A DNA stretch of 64,000 bases from Ilex aquifolium (lineage: Eukaryota; Streptophyta; Magnoliopsida; Aquifoliales; Aquifoliaceae): NCBI GenBank assembly GCA_951799425.1, contig OX637394.1, forward strand, positions 16,735,001 through 16,799,000. The letters run 5' to 3'. Positions 12,027 to 22,660 of this stretch are shown piece after piece; the stretch's first letter is position 1; the number at the start of each line of letters is the position of its first letter. The notes beneath the pieces are model-generated. The model ran no database searches. It saw nothing but the letters and a program-made list of their open reading frames with translations, and was not told where the DNA came from. The position numbers and the translations under genes are program-made.

Positions 12027-12420
12027 GAGTTATTTATCGATCTATGGAATTTTTAAAATAAATTTATTAAAATATGATATTTTTGAATTTATTTATCAAA
12101 CTATGGTGGGTTATTGACTCTATTTTTAATGGTCGGATGAAAAAGGCTAGTCATTATTTCAGTCACATGTAAAAAGAGGTTTCTTAATCTCAATGAATTC
12201 ACTCTTAAAAAATAGGGTTGTTGACTCCACTTTTGTTAAAAAGTGGAATCAACAACTCTTGTTTTTAAAAAGTATCGTAGTTTGATAAATATCCATTTTT
12301 GTTAAAAAGTGAAATCAGCAACTCCTGTTTTTAAAAAGTATCGCAGTTTGATAAATAAGTTCAAAAATATCGTATTTTGATAAATTTATTTTAAAATTGT
12401 CGTAGAGTGGTAAATAACTC
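12027..12420. mobile_element. Foldback MITE with 8-bp target duplication (hAT-like)
   Basis: The left arm starting GAGTTATTTATC and the reverse complement of the right end starting GAGTTATTTACC pair over more than 70 bp (shared TTTTAAAATAAATTTAT and GATATTTTTGAA). Perfect 8-bp duplications CTATTATA flank it (12019-12026 and 12421-12428). It has no coding content. The 8-bp duplication favours hAT ancestry, although the termini are not typical hAT ends. Confidence 0.85.
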
Positions 12421-12428
12421 CTATTATA

Positions 12429-12759
12429 TATGGAATTATTGACCAGTAGTTCTTAAACAATTTTACCAATTTACAAGATTTTTTGAACTTATTCATCAAG
12501 TTACTATAATTTTTAAAAGTGATGTCAACAAATCCGTTTTTACAAGACAACCCCGCTTATAAACAAAAAAACATAATCTACAATTCCATTTTCCTAAGAA
12601 TGAGGCTTTTTAAATAGAAAGTGGAGTCACTGGCTATATTTTTTAAGAAAGCGGGGTTGTTGAACTCATTTTCGTTATAAAATAGGGTTGTTGAACCTGT
12701 TTTTTGAGGAGTGTGTGACCCATGTTTTTTTCACACCTTTTGTAAAAACACCTTTTGTA
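12429..12759. other. AT-rich spacer with degenerate foldback-like phrases
   Basis: No gene is visible. Phrases such as GGGTTGTTGAAC and matches to the interior of the preceding element suggest a decayed relative, but no borders can be set. Confidence 0.3.
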
Positions 12760-13070
12760 AAATGGGGTTTAATAACCCTGTTTTTTTCAATAAAACAAGT
12801 TCACTAACCCCATTTTTTTGTCAAAAATTTCCTTCATTTTTTTAACTTCTCTTCTTTTCTACACTGTACTTATATTTTTCAGCCAATAAAAACGTATCAC
12901 GCATATAATTTTTTATTTTATAATTTTTCAAATAATAGTTATGAATTATCCAATTTAAAATTAATAGTGGAGAATGATAGAGGCAAGGGGTGGAGCTGTT
13001 AAGGTCCAGGCTGGGCAAGGGCTTCTTGAATTTTTTTTATTACCTAGGTATATATATATATATATACTTT
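12760..13070. repeat. Direct repeat, copy 1 (hAT left end plus its flank)
   Basis: About 300 bp from GGGGTTTAATAACCCTG to the ATTACCTAGGTATATA segment aligns with 14055-14360 at roughly 80% identity. The repeated unit includes host flank upstream of the hAT left end as well as that end. It is therefore a tandem duplication and not two independent insertions. Confidence 0.8.
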
Positions 13071-14050
13071 TTTTGTGTGTGTAATGTATTACTTGTGCCC
13101 ACCCAAAATAAAGACAAAAAGAAATCTACCCAAAAGAATAAAAAAAGGGCTAGTCCACCAAAAAAAAAAAAAACTGGGCCCACTAGGCCACCACCCATTT
13201 CATATACTCTTTTCTCTCTCTCTCTCTCCCTCTCTTTTCTCTCCCTCTTCTTTGTCGTTGTACCCCACCACCGACAACACAGGCCCACACATTGTTTTTC
13301 TCTTCCTGAGTTCCTAGTAATATCCCCTAGGGGTGCAACTCGGGCGGGTTGAACGGGTTAGACAGTCAACCCTAGCCCAACCCTAGGTATATAATTTTCA
13401 ACCCTAACCCTAACCCTACCTCGGGTTGAGAAACTCAGCCCGAGCACTGCCTGAGTTTAATTCGGGCGGGCTCGGGTTGAATTCGGGTTCACTGCAAGAG
13501 AGACAGAGAGGGGGGGAATAATTACAAATTCATAAAACAATCCATATATTTCATTCATAACAGTGCACGATTATTGATCATCTGCTTTCACACCAAAAAA
13601 CTAGTGATCTCAAAGCACAATCCTAGAAAACATACAAATTAGACCCATAAAAACATTAAACTTAAAACATCACACTATCACCACTAATCACGCATAACAG
13701 AGTAGCAAGCAACAAGAAATAGCGGACGATGGAGTAAAAATGAAAAAAAGTGCTAATGTTTTATATATATAAAATTATTTTTTAATTTGTCGGGTTCGGG
13801 TTGAAATCGGGTTGCCGATGCCTCAACCCGAGCCCGGCCCAAATTGAATTCGGGTTGATATTTTTTGACCCCAAGCCCAACCCAAGTATTAAAAACCCTA
13901 GCCCAAGCCCTAATTTTTTCGGGTTGGGCTCGGGTTGAAATCGGATTACCCAACCCAAGTTGCACGCCTAATATCCCCTCTATCTCTGGATCGATCGATC
14001 GATACAAAATAGTGTAGTGCACACGCACACACACGCTCAGTCACACACAA
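12984..14050. mobile_element. Truncated hAT left end, interrupted by a smaller hAT
   Basis: It starts CAAGGGGTGGAGCTG after GATAGAGG (12976-12983), matching the start of the larger hAT at 14279. Its interior (TTACTTGTGCCCACCC, TAGGCCACCACCCAT) recurs in the larger element near 15425 and 17585. It has no transposase and breaks off at about 14050 where the duplicated flank begins again. The element at 13328-13970 is inserted into it. Confidence 0.7.
13328..13970. mobile_element. Non-autonomous hAT element
   Basis: The termini TAGGGGTGCAACTCGGG and, reversed, TAGGCGTGCAACTTGGG are near-perfect inverted repeats. Exact 8-bp duplications ATATCCCC flank it (13320-13327 and 13971-13978). It is 643 bp long, rich in CGGGTTGGG-type phrases, and has no coding content. 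Inserted into the truncated hAT copy. Confidence 0.93.
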
Positions 14051-14054
14051 CACA

Positions 14055-14360
14055 TGGGGTTCAATAACCCTACTTTTTTAATAAAAACGAGTTTATTAAC
14101 CCCTTTTTTTAGTCAAACTTTTTCTTCATTTTTTCAACTTCTCTTCCTTTCTACATCGTACTTTTACTTTTCAGCCAATAAAAACGTATTACGTATATGA
14201 TTTTTTTTATTTTATAAAATTTTCAAACAATAATTACAAATTATCCAATTTAAAATTAATGGTCAAGATTGATAGAAGTAAGGGCAGAGCTGTTCACGGT
14301 CTAGGGTGGGCAAGGCCCCCTTGAATTTTTATTTTTATTTGTATTACCTAGGTGTATATA
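14055..14360. repeat. Direct repeat, copy 2
   Basis: This is the second copy of the segment at 12760-13070. It contains the left flank and left end of the 5.3-kb hAT. Confidence 0.8.
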
Positions 14361-14363
14361 TAT

Positions 14364-15397
14364 GTGGGTTTTTTGTAGGCCGATACCTTATATAGGACTT
14401 GTTTGGATAAAAGTCCCGCGGTTAAAATATTTTGTGGAGAAGTCCTTTTTTTTTTTGTGTTCCAAAAACATTCACTGACGCATTGTTTATCTTTGGAAAT
14501 CGCTGGATTCCATTCACCATCCCCACAAAAATCGGCCACTAATCAAGGTCCCAAAACTCGATTTTTCAAAATTTGAACAAAACTTCCTTAAATCCCTTCA
14601 GTTTTCAAGCATACACAAACCACAGTCTTCCAAAAATGAATTAAGAGTTTCCTATTTTAATGGGACAATGAATTTGAATTTTAAACATCTTCTTTCCCTT
14701 TCCTAAAATCTCTCTCGCATAGTTATAATTTCTCTTTTCTAAAATCTCTCACACATAGTTATAATTTATCTTCCTTACGTTTTGTATATAATTGATTCTA
14801 TCTAGAATTCTCTTCCCCTCTATTAATTGTAAATTCTAGCCTAAAATCTCTCTATTAATTAGTTGAAATTAGTAATATATGTGATGTAACACTGTCATTC
14901 ATTAAAAGTAATATATGGATGTCACATTATGTGATCCATACTATTTAGATTGTGTATGAATCAGTGAATGTAATTTCACAATTTTTTGTCAGTGATTAAA
15001 GTGTTGATGGTGTTACACTGTCATGTATCACTGTAATGTCACATTACAGATGATGATGACCTCAGCTTCAAAACAGATGTTGGTTTTGTTTAGATATTGT
15101 GTCATTTATTGATGATTTAGACGTTCAAAATTCAAAAAAAAAAAAAAAAGGAAATCTTCCAGACTAGGAAATTGTCTATCAATAAAACCAAATCCCATAT
15201 AAAAAACAACTGCCAAAATACAAACACCATAAAAATATGGAAAGGGGTATTATGGTAAAGAGAGGAATAAAAAAACTATCATTGTGTATCTCTCTACTAT
15301 ACATTTCAACCTAGTGGTATTTATCTACAAAACATTTTTTTCAAGGTCTTTTCTCACAAAAAAAGTCCTCCACAAGGTATTTACTCACAATTTTTCG
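14364..15397. mobile_element. MULE-like MITE with 9-bp target duplication
   Basis: The two ends, when folded, share ATACCTTrTrkAGGACTT after a start of GTGGGTTTTTTG (left) or CGAAAAATTGTGAG (right, reversed). Perfect 9-bp duplications TATATATAT flank it (14355-14363 and 15398-15406), although the target is itself AT-repetitive. About 1.03 kb, non-coding; the 14348-14539 open frame has no recognisable content. Confidence 0.75.
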
Positions 15398-15482
15398 TAT
15401 ATATATATTGTGTAATGTCTTACTTGTGCCCATCCAAAACCAAACACAAAAAAACTAGGTCCACTCAAAAGAATAAAAAAAA

Positions 15483-15743
15483 GTGAAAATTGGAAGTGAG
15501 TCCCCCTAGATGTACTTGTTTGGAGATGAGTCCGGTAAGGAAACTTATAAGGGGCTAAGTCCATGTTTAAAATTATATGTAATGACTTAAGTCCACTTTT
15601 TTTTTTTATCTCAAAAATACCCTTCCTTGAAAGGAAGTTAAATTAATTTCCTATTTTGGAAATTGTTATCCCTTAATTCAAGGTTAATTAAAATATGCCA
15701 ATAAGATCTCCATCATAAATTTAAAATTCAAATTCAAAACTCT

Positions 15744-15781
<38 letters not shown>

Positions 15782-16523
15782 ATATATATATCAAATTCAT
15801 GTTACTATTTTTTTTTATTATGTTACTGTTCATGTTACTACTTTTGTTGAGTATGTTACTGTTCATGTTCCTATTATTTTGAGCATGTTACTGTTTTTGT
15901 TGAGCATGTTACTACTATTATTTTACTAAATATTAATATTCAATGTTACTATTTGTTTTGTTTTTGAATATTACTATTTTTTGTGTTTGAATGGTACTAT
16001 TTTTTGCGTTTGAATTTGAGAGAAATAATTATTGTTAAGTATGTTACAATTTTTGTTGAACATGTTACTGTTGTTATTTTTTAAAAATATTAATATTGAA
16101 TGTTTCAATTTTTTTTTATGTTTAAATGTTACTATTTTTTTGTGTTTAAATGTATTATTTTTTGTATCCAAATCATAACTTTTTTTGTATTTGAATGTTA
16201 CTATTTTTTATTTTTAATGTTACTATATATATATATACCTAACCTATATATGGATATAGATAGATAAGAGAGAGGCAAAATTTTAATGTTAGTCAAACTC
16301 TTAACCTATATATAGATATAGATATATATGAGAGAGAAAAGATTTTAATGTTAGTCAAACTCCTAAGATTTATGAGTTTTTAATTTTTAGTTTTATTTCA
16401 CTTCTAAAGGGAAGGGATAGTATGGTAAAATTGACAAAAAACGGACTTCATAACAAATAAGTTTCCTTGACGGACTTAAGTCCAAATAAGTCCATATAGG
16501 GGGACCGGCCTCCAAATTTCCCT
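15483..16523. mobile_element. MULE-like MITE, family member A
   Basis: It starts GTGAAAATTGGAAGTGAGTC and ends CCTCCAAATTTCCCT. Both ends carry a GGACTTA-type subterminal block. It is inserted in an A run, so the duplication is A-only. The interior holds degenerate repeats of TGTTACT on the plus strand, a TC repeat (15747-15778), and a 70-bp tandem pair near 16239-16368. It is in the opposite orientation to member B, 35 bp away. Confidence 0.75.
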
Positions 16524-16557
16524 AAAAAAAAAACGGCTAGGCCCATTCAATTTTTTT

Positions 16558-17562
16558 ATGGGAAATTTGGAGGACGGTCTCCCTTTTGTGGACTTATTTG
16601 GTAATAAGTCCATCAAAGAAATTTATTTAATATTAAATTTATTTTGATCTCCATTATCCAAAATACCCTAAGTAGTTATGTTTAATTAAAACAAATTTGA
16701 AAACTAACAACCCCTAAATTTTAGGATTTTGACAAACATTAAAATTCTATCTTTATCATATCTATCTATATTCATATATAGAATAAGACTATTTATTTAT
16801 CTCATATATATATAGTAACATTAAAAAAAATAGTAACATTTAAACACAAAAAAAAAATAATATTCAAAAATAAAAAATAATAACATTAAGTATGAATATT
16901 TGAGAAACTAACAGTAGTAACATGCTAAAAAAAAAACAGTAACATGAACAATAACATGCCCAACAAAAATAGTAATATGCTCACAAAAATAGTAACATGA
17001 ACAGTAATATGGTCAAAAAAAAAAGTAACATAGAACATTCAAAAATAAAAAAAATAGTAACATTCAAAATCGAAAACAATAATATTTTTAAAAAATAAAA
17101 AATAATAACATTCAAAAACAAAAATAGTAACATTTAAACCAAAAAGAAATAATCTACTTCGACGAGTCCATATGAGTTCATCTTGATTTTGAGATGCAAT
17201 CTTCAATTTAATAACAAGATAACAATATGGGACAAAAAAAAGTATAGTGCTCATGGGAATCTGGGAACTAGTAGTATATATATAAAGAGAGAGAGTATCA
17301 GTTGTTTTTTGAATTTGAATTTCAAATTTATTCAAAAAATTTATTGGCATATCTTCATTGATAGTAAATTAAGAGATAATAATTCTCAAGTTAGGAAACT
17401 AATTTAAAGTTGCTTTTAAGGAAGGGTATTTTGGAGTTTTAAAAAAATAGTGAACTTAACTACTTATTAGTAAGATTAAAAACGGACTTATCCCCAAATA
17501 AGTTTCCTTGACGGACTAAACTCATTATAAGTCCCTTAAAGATGACTCAAACCCAATTTTTT
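16558..17562. mobile_element. MULE-like MITE, family member B (inverted relative to A)
   Basis: It starts TGGGAAATTTGGAGGACGG, the reverse complement of the right end of member A, and ends near CAAACCCAATTTT. Degenerate AGTAACA repeats fill 16810-17160. A T-rich border hides the exact duplication. No coding content. Confidence 0.72.
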
Positions 17563-18367
17563 TTTTTTAAATGTTGGGCCCACCAGGCCACCACCCATAT
17601 CGTATCATCTTCTATCTCTCGTTCTCTCTCACTCACTCTCACACCCAGGAACAACCTTTCTTTTCTCCCCATCTTCTTTGTGCATCCACCATCGACAACA
17701 CAAACTCACACATTGATTTCTTCTTCTAGCCTCCTGAGCTCCAAGTAATTTCCTCTCTCTCTCGATTGATCAACACAAATAGAGCACCATAGTGTAGCGC
17801 GCACACACACACACACACACTGTACACACCCCACACACACATCCACTGCACAAAATAAATTGGTATTTTTGTTTTGAAATTTTGAATTAAGCACAAGCAA
17901 TTGAACCGCTAGGTGCTTGCTAAATTATGAATTGGGTTTTAGTAATTTTTTTTTTTAATTTTTTTTGTGGATTTTAACCATAATTATTTTCTTGATTTGT
18001 TATAGCTAGGATTAGTAATTGGGGATGCCTTGAAGACACTAATGTGGTTAATGTTGTCATGGTGGGCAGACAATGACCTTAAGCTGCGGCTATTGAGTCA
18101 ACAATAAATACGAGTTTTTCAGTAACTCGCAATTCGAAACTATCTATAATTCCTTGAATGATATTGCTTGGATTTCTTCAAATTATAGATTGGTCAAAAA
18201 TTGGTTAGGATTAGAAAATGCAATTTTATGCACTTGTTCTTATATTTACTTTCTACTACAATATCTCTTTTAGAATGCTAGCGATAAAATTGACAAAATT
18301 ATTTGTCTAATTAATTATAAAAGTGGATGTATAAACCCATTCTTTTTAATAATTTTTTGAAACAGTT

Positions 18368-19500
18368 ATGGAAAAGTACTGCAAGAGAAAGTCTGAGTCA
18401 GAATTTTCACCTTCTGCAAAAAAAAAAGTGGTCATTCTTCAAAGAGAAATCATGTAGATATTAGTTTGGCAGATCTTCCATCGAATCCTAGACTACAGCC
18501 TCAAATTATAGATTATAATCCTCATGAAGAGACCAAATTTGTAGAGCTTATCTACAAAGGGGTGCTTGTCAACCTCACGACCATAATTTTCTACAAAAAG
18601 GATTTGGTGTTAAACTATGACGGTTTAAAAAAGCTTGGTTTTCTCAGTTTGACAACTGGCTTGAGTATAGCGTAGCAAAAGATGCAACATTTTGCCTGTG
18701 TTGTTATCTTTTCAAACCAGATGTGAGAAAACAAACGGGTGGTGAAACATTTGTTAGCTTGAGCTTTTCAAATTGAAAGAGAATAGAGAAGTTTCAAATG
18801 CATGTTGGAGGCGTTAATAGTTCTCATATCCAAACTTGGATAAAATATCAAGATTTATTAAATCCAAAACAAAGTATTGAAGCCATTTTCTTCAAATGAT
18901 CAAACCAAGCTCAAAGTAAGTACATAACCTGATTGAATGCATCCATTGATTGTATTTGATTTTCTTCTAAGGCAAGGACTTGCATTTCATGGTCACAATG
19001 GGACTGAGAAATCAAGTAATCAAGAAAACTTCCTTAAGCTTCTTAGATTTCTTGCTGATTATAATGAGGATATTAAGCTATTGTGTTGAAAAATGATCCC
19101 AAAAATCTCAAGTTGACAATACCTGAAATTCAAAAAGACATTGTAAATGTAGCTACTGTTGAAAACGTGCAATGCTGTTGCTACCTGTCTTGGTGATACA
19201 CTTTTTTCTGTTCTTATTGATGAATCACATGGCATGTCAACAAATGAGCAAATGGTTGTTGTGTTGTGATTTGTGAACAATAAGGGACACGTAGTTGAAC
19301 ACTTTTTAGGTTTTGAACATATTACTAACACTAGTGCTCTCTCACTTAAGGCAACTATGAAAGATTTATTTGCTAGACATTGGTTAAGCTTGTCAAGATA
19401 GCGTGGATAAAGTTACGATGGGGCTAGTAATATGCGAGGTGAGTTTCATGGTTTCAAGACACTTATAATGAAGGAGAATGTGTTTTTTTAGGTATTATAT
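18368..19500 (+). pseudogene. hAT-family transposase remnant (TTF-type zinc finger, DUF4371 region)
   Basis: Across several frames the plus strand reads as the plant TTF-type/DUF4371 hAT transposase. Early on are MEKYCKRKSE and LPSNPRLQPQIIDYNPHE. The TTF region includes CVVIFSN. Then come FLLRQGLAFHGH, NFLKLLRFLADYNEDIK, LFSVLIDESHGMS and SYDGASNMRGEFHGFK. At least six stops and shifts break it, and similarity ends near 19500, before the C-terminal dimerisation domain. It was presumably the transposase of the surrounding element and cannot now encode an active enzyme. Confidence 0.85.
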
Positions 19501-19611
19501 AAGATTTAAAAAATTTGTGTTTTTTACTTTAATCCTTAGGAAGCCAAAAATTAAAACTTATAGCTAGTTCCCACCCACATATAAATTTTTGGCTCCATCC
19601 CTGGATAGAGG

Positions 19612-20275
19612 TACGAAACCGATAGCATCGTAGTCTTAAGAACTTGATGGGATGACTGATTGTTTTCCATTTAATAAGCAGCCATCATTAAATTAAGGCA
19701 TTAGACTTAATTAAGGATCTTAATAGGGAACTATCATTCCCAGTAGATGTCCTCATAAACTTGCAAGAGATGGCAATTTTTCCATTTTACAACTCAGTCT
19801 TGTGGAGGAGTATTTGCACATAAGGTCGGATTGATGAATCAAAGAATTCCATGGTCTATGAAAAATTTTGGGCTAAAAAGTCTCCTGAGCCGTGGAATCC
19901 CTTTTTTCAAAAAAATTTGGTTATAAAATATTTTTCCTTCAATCAAATTCTTTAATGTTGCTTGCAACTATCTTATCATGTAGTTTTATCTCTCTTAACT
20001 TCTAACTTCATCTCCTCTTCTTACCTCTCATCTTTTCGTCTTAGTACTTATAGACAAATCAAATGATTTAGGAATAGGGTGAAGAAGACAGGAATGTGGT
20101 GGGATGCTCGGATGGGACGGACATATAAATTATAGGGTCATTTGGAAGTCGGTACACTAAATTAGACATAATTATAAAAAAGTATACAGAAAAAAATGTG
20201 TTGTAAAAAAGTACACTGCTGAGATACAAAAACTTAACTGCCCATTTTCTAAAATTTGCTTTCCTAAAAATGGTT
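19612..20275. other. Intergenic, no feature seen
   Basis: AT-rich sequence with no conserved reading frame, RNA gene or clear transposon terminus. Confidence 0.4.
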
Positions 20276-20393
20276 TTAGGAATATATCTTAACATTAATT
20301 AGGTACACAATAATAAGGCTTAACCGCTAGATTTTAGGAATATATCTTAAAATTAATTAGGTGCACAGTGATAAGGCTTAACTGCTAAATTTT
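20276..20393. repeat. Tandem duplication, about 59-bp unit, two copies
   Basis: TTTAGGAATATATCTTAA followed by ATTAATTAGGTrCACA and AAGGCTTAAC occurs twice in a row with a few substitutions. Confidence 0.85.
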
Positions 20394-22660
20394 AGGAACA
20401 TTAATTTGCTAAAAGCTTCATCTTCAGAAAACAGTTACCCCTCCTCTTCCTATCCAAAAACTTATTCATCTTCCTCAGCAAGAAGCCCTAAATCGTTTCC
20501 TGAATATCTACAAGATTTCATCTTTGAAAGGAAAATCCTACTGGTCCGTCATTGTAGATGTAAGTTCGTCTGTGTTTCCCGTATAATGTAACAAGACAGT
20601 GTAACAATACAATGTAACACTGTAACATAGACAATGTTTAGTGATTTTGTGGATGTGGTAACAAATTCAAAACAAAGCTAGACTATTACAATGAAATTAT
20701 ATGCAAATATATGTTTGACAAAATGTAATAGTACAGTATTTTTTGTAAGTAAATTTGTACACTATTATTGTTACACTGTAAACGCATATACAAAATGAAC
20801 TTCGGTTATAGTGTTCGCATATAAAAAAACAGTATAATCACCTTTAAAATGACAGACATAAACTTAATGGAGTCATGAATTCAAACATTGTAACTGCTTA
20901 GATTGAATGATAAGAATGAAATAATGTTTTCGGACTTGCACTGATAAATTGTTTTCAGGCCGAAGAAGAAGACAACAATAAATGATACTGTTTGCAAAAT
21001 TTAAAATTCAAACCAACTGATTTATCCTCAAAAATAAATGTGATGAATGAAAAGAATATCTGATATTTGTGATAAACTTTCTTGTGAAAAGTTTGGAGAA
21101 TCAGGTTTCTCTCGAAGTGAACCAACAGAGGTTTTCACCCCCTCGAAGCGGGTCTTTTTTCTCTTAATTCTATTCACGCTCATATTTTTTCTATAAACTA
21201 AAAATTAACTTAAATAAATATAATAATAATAAGTAAAAATATCTTTTTTATATAATAATTATGTCACTGCTTAATAAATAATTACAAATAATTAACATTG
21301 TATGTCTATAATACTAATTAAACATGTTAATTTCGTGTTACTATATAAACGAGAAAATAGAAAAAGTGTTTATTCTTAAATAAACGGGTTGATGGTGTCA
21401 ATTTTGGGTTTGACAGGTTGAACTGAATATGAGCCGTTTATATTTCGTATTCGTGTGTCAGGTCATTTTCGAGTTCGTGTAGAATTATAATTAAGTTCGT
21501 GTCGAGTTTGAATCATGTCATCGTGTTGAGTTGAAAATTTTCACCCCTGACTAAGATGGAAAAAATATATATTTTTATTTAAAATTTTTATTTTTAAAAT
21601 ATATATATATAAATTCATATTTTATCATTGTATTTATATATGAAATTAATGTATACATAAAATATGTATATATCGAAGGATATATAGATAAATAAGATAT
21701 ATTTCAACACAAATAATTAATTTTTCATTCATTTTCCTTACGATTTTGGAGGAATTGATTTTGATAAGTTAGAATGAAAGCTCATCCATCCATTTTTCTA
21801 TCATTCTTATTTTCCTTCCTTATCAAACATGATATTTTATATATCCCTCAAATTAGATAATAAATTTAAGCCAAAATTATGAGATTTGACTAAAATGATG
21901 CAATTAAAATATTGAGATCAAAATGAGACACACTTCAGGTAAAAAATTTTAATTGGTATTTTTTTTTTATCTACTCCTGTGTTGGTATTTTTTCTTCTTC
22001 TTCTTTTTTTTTTTTTTTAATCTTCCTATGTGAAGCAGTTGCTTTTGTTCATCCAAGCCTCTAATTTTATTGTGAAAAAAAAGTTGAATGTGGGAAGGCC
22101 ACAATTTGATAGCCAAAAATAAATTAGGACGAGATAAAAGGGTGTTCAGATATAAGACTTTAATCTGTGAGTCCTACGGATTTAAAACATAATTGGCCAA
22201 ACAAGGGGTGGGAAGGGAATATACCAATATGCAAGCCAATGTAACTGACTGGGGGGGGGGGGGGGGGGGGGGAGGGATTGGATAGGAAATGATTAAAAAA
22301 AAACCTATCCTATCCTACCTGGCGATCCAAACACCCCCTGAAGGGTAATGGAGAAAGAGAAAGCATTGGCTCATTTCTTTTTCTGATTTGATTTTCGATT
22401 AAAACAAACAGATCCTGGACATTTAAACATGGTTTGTTGCTACATAAACCCTAATCATATACTAGGATATGTATATCCATTAATTTACAATGAAAGCAAG
22501 CCTTAATAATACTAAGTAGATGGGTGGGAGGCAAGGGACATGAGCAGCAATACAACAAGCAGCCCCTACAAATATAGCCCCAACACAGCTCTCTCCTAAA
22601 CCCACAAGCACAATCCTACCACTTCAAGGGATCTACAAAACTTTCATACTGATCAACATG
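20394..22660. other. Intergenic, decayed transposon ends only
   Basis: No gene is supported. 20580-20780 has scattered TGTAACA phrases. 21380-21556 ends TGAAAATTTTCACCCCTGA, like the 3' end of a hAT-type repeat, with no partner end. 22139-22337 has opposed GGGTGTTCAGAT and GGGTGTTTGGAT termini and may be a small MITE, without a clear duplication. A 22-base G run is at 22251-22272. Confidence 0.35.

Larger units (their letters stand above)
14279..19603 (+). mobile_element. hAT transposon with decayed TTF-type transposase and three nested MITEs
   Basis: The left end TAAGGGCAGAGCTG and the reversed right end CAGGGATGGAGCCA are degenerate inverted repeats of the CAGGGGCGGAGCCA type. They are flanked by GATAGAAG (14271-14278) and GATAGAGG (19604-19611), an 8-bp duplication with one mismatch. 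The plus strand carries a transposase pseudogene at 18368-19500. MULE-like elements at 14364-15397, 15483-16523 and 16558-17562 are inserted upstream of it; removing them leaves about 2.2 kb. Confidence 0.8.

Noticed and set aside
13399..13420. AACCCTAACCCTAACCCTA, telomere-like repeat
   Set aside because: Three units only, lying inside a hAT element rich in GGGTTGGG phrases; not an interstitial telomere.
22139..22337. Small MITE with GGGTGTT termini and poly(G)
   Set aside because: The ends match over only about 12 bases and no target duplication could be found, so it is mentioned only within the intergenic entry.
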